This document shows, in pieces, positions 61,240-64,000 of a DNA stretch of 64,000 nt. The first letter of the stretch is position 1. The number at the start of each line of letters is the position of its first letter. The translations under genes were made by a program, and so were the position numbers. The notes under the pieces were generated by a model. That model was not told the DNA's origin, made no database searches, and was given only the letters and a program-made list of their open reading frames with translations. The stretch covers positions 248,001 through 312,000 of the forward strand of contig NZ_SMDS01000010.1 of the NCBI RefSeq assembly GCF_013753875.1, read 5' to 3'. This DNA comes from Candidatus Pantoea persica (GTDB taxonomy: Bacteria; Pseudomonadota; Gammaproteobacteria; Enterobacterales; Enterobacteriaceae).

Positions 61240-61248
61240 AAGCTCTCC

Positions 61249-61606
61249 TTACATTGCGCAGCGCTGCACAAGGTAAAACAGCACCGCCAGCCAGATCAGC
61301 ACCATCAAAAACAGGCCAAAGCCGCTGCCCACCTTTATTGCCGCGCGCGCTGCTGATGCGCACGTCGCGCGGCAGCAGGCGCAGCAGAATCAGCACGTCC
61401 AGCGGAATGATGATGGCGTCGTCGAGCAGGCCAATCACGGGAATAAAGTCGGGGATCAGATCGATGGGGCTGAGCGCATAGGCCACCAGCCCAAACGCCA
61501 GCAGCTTAAACCACCAGGGTATGCGCGGATCGCGGCAGGCGAACCACAGCATCAGCACGTTTTTTTTGATCAGCGTGGCCCAGCGGCGCAAACGGGTAAA
61601 CAACAT
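61249..61606 (-). pseudogene. DUF1232 (YkvA-type) small membrane protein, frameshifted
   Basis: From ATG 61606 come MLFTRLRRWATLIKKNVLML, DPRIPWWFKLLAFGLVAYAL and SPIDLIPDFIPVIGLLDDAI, the DUF1232 signature. After RDVRISSAR a base change near 61340 shifts the frame. The native C-terminal helix (GSGFGLFLMVLIWLAVLFYL) with TAA at 61249-61251 is in another frame. The domain itself is complete, so partial function is possible. Role unknown. Confidence 0.75.
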
Positions 61607-61709
61607 CTCTCTACCTTATCATTCTACATGTTTAATGTTAAACATATTATCAATTTCATTTTTAAGCCAGCGTGGCGCATACTTGCATTGACTTGAAAGG
61701 AGCATGATA

Positions 61710-62175
61710 TGGCTGAGCTGAGTTTTCCCCGATTTCCCCTGTCTGGCTGCTGGCGCAGACGCAGCTGCCGTCGCTCCTCGCCGCGCAGTTCAGCATTTTT
61801 ACCGGTTCAACCATCCATGAGGTAGCGCAGGTGGTTGCGGCCGGCCATGCGGTTTTTGCTCTGCCTTGGCGGCTGGCGGCGCAGCCGTCGCACGCGCCGC
61901 GTCAGGGCATAGCCTTTCCCTGGTTTGCGCTGGGATTTATCACCGTGGCGCTATTTAACTCGCTGCATCTGCCGCCGGCCGCGGGGATCGCGGCGCTTAA
62001 CCAGCTGGCCAACCTGCTGCTGGCGATGGCTATGGCGACGCTCAGCCTCACCACGCGCTTCAGCGCACTGCGTAAGGCGGGCGCGAAACCGTTGCTGCTC
62101 GGGCTGATGGTGTTTGTACGGCTGATGGTCGGCGGCGGCGCCATCAATCTGCTGGTGCAGCATTTCGCCCGCTGA
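61710..62175 (+). pseudogene. yeiH: YeiH, C-terminal fragment of a UPF0324 membrane protein
   Basis: Only the last 135 or so residues of about 349 remain: IFTGSTIHEVAQVVAAGHAV, then a short gap, IAFPWFALGFITVALFNSLH, NLLLAMAMATLSLTTRFSAL and KAGAKPLLLGLMVF. The ATG at 61710 that follows AAAGGAG starts in a different frame from the fragment, which suggests that the native start was joined to the C-terminal part by deletion. YeiH-type proteins are putative sulfate/organosulfur exporters regulated by YeiE-like regulators. Confidence 0.85.
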
Positions 62176-62230
62176 GCGCATCAGGTATGCTGCGGCCTCA
62201 TTTGAGTCAGCTATGTTCAGGAGAAGCGGC

Positions 62231-63076
62231 ATGAAATATATCGGCGCACACGTCAGCGCGTCTGGCGGCGTAGAGCAGGCAGTGATTCGTGCCCACGAAC
62301 TAGAAGCCACCGCGTTTGCCCTGTTTACCAAGAATCAGCGGCAGTGGAAGGCGGCCCCGCTCTCAAAGGCGACCATCGACGCCTTTAAGGCCGCCTGCGA
62401 AAAGTATCATTTTGGCCCGCAGCAGATCCTGCCGCACGACAGCTTTCTGATTAACCTCGGCCATCCGGAAGCGGAGCCGCTGGAGAAGTCACGCGCCGCC
62501 TTTATCGACGAGATGCAGCGCGCCGAACAACTGGGGCTGGGGCTGCTGAACTTCCATCCCGGCAGCCATCTGAACAAGATTGACGAAGAGGCGTGCCTGA
62601 AGCGCATCGCCGAGTCAGTGAATATCGCGCTGGATAACAGCTCGCAGGTGGTGGCGGTGATTGAGAACACAGCCGGTCAGGGCAGTAATCTCGGCTTCCG
62701 CTTTGAACATCTGGCGGCCATTATCGAGCACGTCGAGGACAAGTCGCGCGTCGGCGTCTGCATCGATACCTGCCACGCTTTTGCGGGCGGCTACGATCTG
62801 TGTACCGAGGCGGCGTGCGAAGAGACCTTCGCCGCCTTTGAGCGCATTGTCGGCTTCCAGTATCTGCGCGGCATGCACCTCAACGACGCCAAGAGCGCCT
62901 TTGGCAGCCGCGTCGACCGCCACCACAGCCTGGGCGAAGGCAACATAGGTAAAACGGTGTTCAGCTGGCTGATGAAGGATGCTCGCTTCGACGGCATCCC
63001 GCTGATTCTGGAAACCATCAATCCCGATATCTGGAAAGATGAGATCGCCTGGCTGAAGGCCGAGCAGAAAAACTAA
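62231..63076 (+). CDS. nfo: Endonuclease IV
   Basis: Zinc AP endonuclease for base-excision repair. 281 residues (E. coli 285), intact. [96 protein letters not shown] and [12 protein letters not shown] carry the tri-zinc ligands in order. The start after GGAGAAGCGGC at 62231 is preferred over an in-frame ATG six codons upstream. It is notable that a repair enzyme is retained where so much else is mutated. Confidence 0.97.
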   Translation: MKYIGAHVSASGGVEQAVIRAHELEATAFALFTKNQRQWKAAPLSKATIDAFKAACEKYHFGPQQILPHDSFLINLGHPEAEPLEKSRAAFIDEMQRAEQLGLGLLNFHPGSHLNKIDEEACLKRIAESVNIALDNSSQVVAVIENTAGQGSNLGFRFEHLAAIIEHVEDKSRVGVCIDTCHAFAGGYDLCTEAACEETFAAFERIVGFQYLRGMHLNDAKSAFGSRVDRHHSLGEGNIGKTVFSWLMKDARFDGIPLILETINPDIWKDEIAWLKAEQKN

Positions 63077-63104
63077 AAAAGGAGCCAGCTGGCTCCCTTT
63101 TTTT
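63073..63104. terminator. nfo terminator, possibly bidirectional
   Basis: AAAAAA-GGAGCCAGCTGGCTCC-TTTTTTT: an 8-bp perfect palindrome with A and T runs on the two sides, between convergent nfo and fruA. Confidence 0.85.
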
Positions 63105-64000
63105 CTTAGGGCAAGGATCAGGTTTCACCAGCTCCTCTTCCGGACGTTTCAGGATGGCGTAACCCAGACCTGCGATAGCCGTACCGACGATAATCGCCAG
63201 CAGGTAACCCAGCACCGGCGTGATCGCGCCGGGGATCAGCAGCACGAACAGCCCGCCGTGCGGCGCCATCAGCTTCGCGCCGCCGACGATACAGCACGGC
63301 AGCACGCGCATCGGGTCGCGCACCGCGAACGGAATCGCCCCTTCGGAGGTAAAGCAGAGGCCCATCGCCAGCGGCGGCACCATACCCGCTGCCATAATCG
63401 CCGCTATCGGCGCATAAGTCTGCGAACTCAGCAGGCCGACGCCGAAGGCGACTTTAATTCACCGAGCCGCCCATATCGTTACACATCATGCCGCCCAGAA
63501 TCGCACTTAGAAGTACCGCATTAGCCGTGCCCATGTTCGCCAGCCAGGTGGTCAGGCCGCTCATGATCGCCGCGACCGGTTTACCCACCATGTAGAGCAT
63601 CAGCAGGCCGGTGATCAGGCTGGCCACCAGAGGAATGATCAGGATTGGCTTCAGCGCCTCCATACTCTGTGGCAGTTTGAACTTGCCGCTGATCAACTTT
63701 GCCGCATAGCCGGCGATCAATGCCGCCGAGGAAGCCGGCGTTGATGGTGGTGGCGATCATGCCGCCAATCAGGCATGGGGTCAGGCCGGGACGATCCGCG
63801 ATCGATAAGGCGATAAAGCCCGCCAGCACCGGCACCATCAGCGCGAAGGCGCTGCCGCCGCCGATCTGCATCAGCGCCGCCGCCAGCGTGCCCGGCTCTT
63901 TAAAGGCGGTGATGCCGAAGGCGAAGAAGTGCGCGATGCTCAGGCCGCCCGCCACCACCATCGGCAGCATATGGAGACGCCGGTCAGCAGGTGACGATAG
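63105..64000 (-). pseudogene. fruA: FruA, fructose PTS EIIBC, 3' part, broken (5' end outside window)
   Basis: Membrane EIIC domain of the fructose phosphotransferase system. From the right edge: YRHLLTGVS, then a slip near 63975, [40 protein letters not shown] and NAGFLGGI, slip near 63725, [20 protein letters not shown] and LANMGTANAVLLSAILGGMM, then a slip with TAA near 63455 (GGSVN). A last frame has PPLAMGLCFTSEGAIPFAVR, PCCIVGGAKLMAPHGGLFVL and ILKRPEEELVKP. The native stop is lost. Three lesions in 0.9 kb rule out a working permease. Confidence 0.88.

Overview
The window is a GC-rich stretch of an enterobacterial chromosome. From left to right the gene order follows the Escherichia coli galF - wca/wza - yegH - asmA - dcd - udk - yegE - yegD - mdtABC - yegQ - yegS - fbaB - thiD/thiM - mrp - metG - yohJK - cdd - sanA - mglCAB - galS - yeiB - folE - yeiG - lysP - yeiE - yeiH - nfo - fru block. 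The exopolysaccharide genes beside galF (pyruvyl transferase, tail-spike-like AmsF/WceF, GT4, Wzx) are of the amylovoran/stewartan type, which points to Erwiniaceae (Pantoea, Erwinia or a relative). No tRNA, rRNA, CRISPR array, transposase or prophage gene was seen.

The striking feature is decay. About two thirds of the recognisable genes carry one or more frameshifts, in-frame stops (mostly TAG), in-frame gaps or large deletions. The rest are full length and clean over long distances: dcd, yegS, thiD, thiM, ahpC, mrp, metG, maeA, sanA, mglC, mglA, mglB, folE, a Fur-box-linked ABC transporter pair, yeiE and nfo. Long clean genes sitting beside shattered ones suggest real pseudogenisation, as in a recently host-restricted symbiont or pathogen, rather than uniform sequencing error. 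Uneven assembly quality cannot be excluded from one sequence.

Layout. 1-9.3 kb: galF (partial) and a dead exopolysaccharide operon whose promoter end (most of wzc, wzb, wza) was removed by a deletion that also truncated yegH. 9.3-16.8 kb: yegH fragment, dead asmA, intact dcd, dead udk, PAP2 phosphatase, yegE and yegD. 17.1-25.5 kb: dead porin, dead aldo/keto reductase, a collapsed mdtA-mdtB-mdtC chimera, vapB with a broken vapC, dead yegQ. 25.5-26.6 kb: the sRNA CyaR and intact yegS. 27-31.3 kb: a complete but dead mannonate-type catabolic operon and a scrap of its regulator. 31.6-34 kb: dead fbaB, then an intact TPP-riboswitch-thiM-thiD unit. 34.6-41.8 kb: dead AEC transporter, dead ahpF beside intact ahpC, dead GNAT gene, intact mrp and metG. 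42-46.7 kb: dead yohJK and cdd, intact maeA and sanA. 47-54.3 kb: intact galactose transporter mglBAC with CRP site and gal operator but a dead galS repressor, dead yeiB, intact folE. 54.4-64 kb: MFS/LysR/frmA remnants, frameshifted yeiG, intact iron-type ABC genes, dead lysP, intact yeiE, yeiH fragment, intact nfo and a broken, partial fruA.

What is kept is coherent: thiamine salvage, folate entry, dCTP deamination, aminoacylation, Fe-S assembly, base-excision repair, malate decarboxylation, peroxide reduction and galactose uptake. What is lost is capsule, c-di-GMP signalling, multidrug efflux, sugar-acid catabolism, pyrimidine salvage and regulators. The main unexplained structure is a family of at least five dispersed repeats of about 120-220 bp, each starting at or close behind the 3' end of a gene. 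They have a multi-hairpin core including an A-tract/stem/T-tract hairpin that looks like a bidirectional terminator, and one strand keeps a similar reading frame in every copy.
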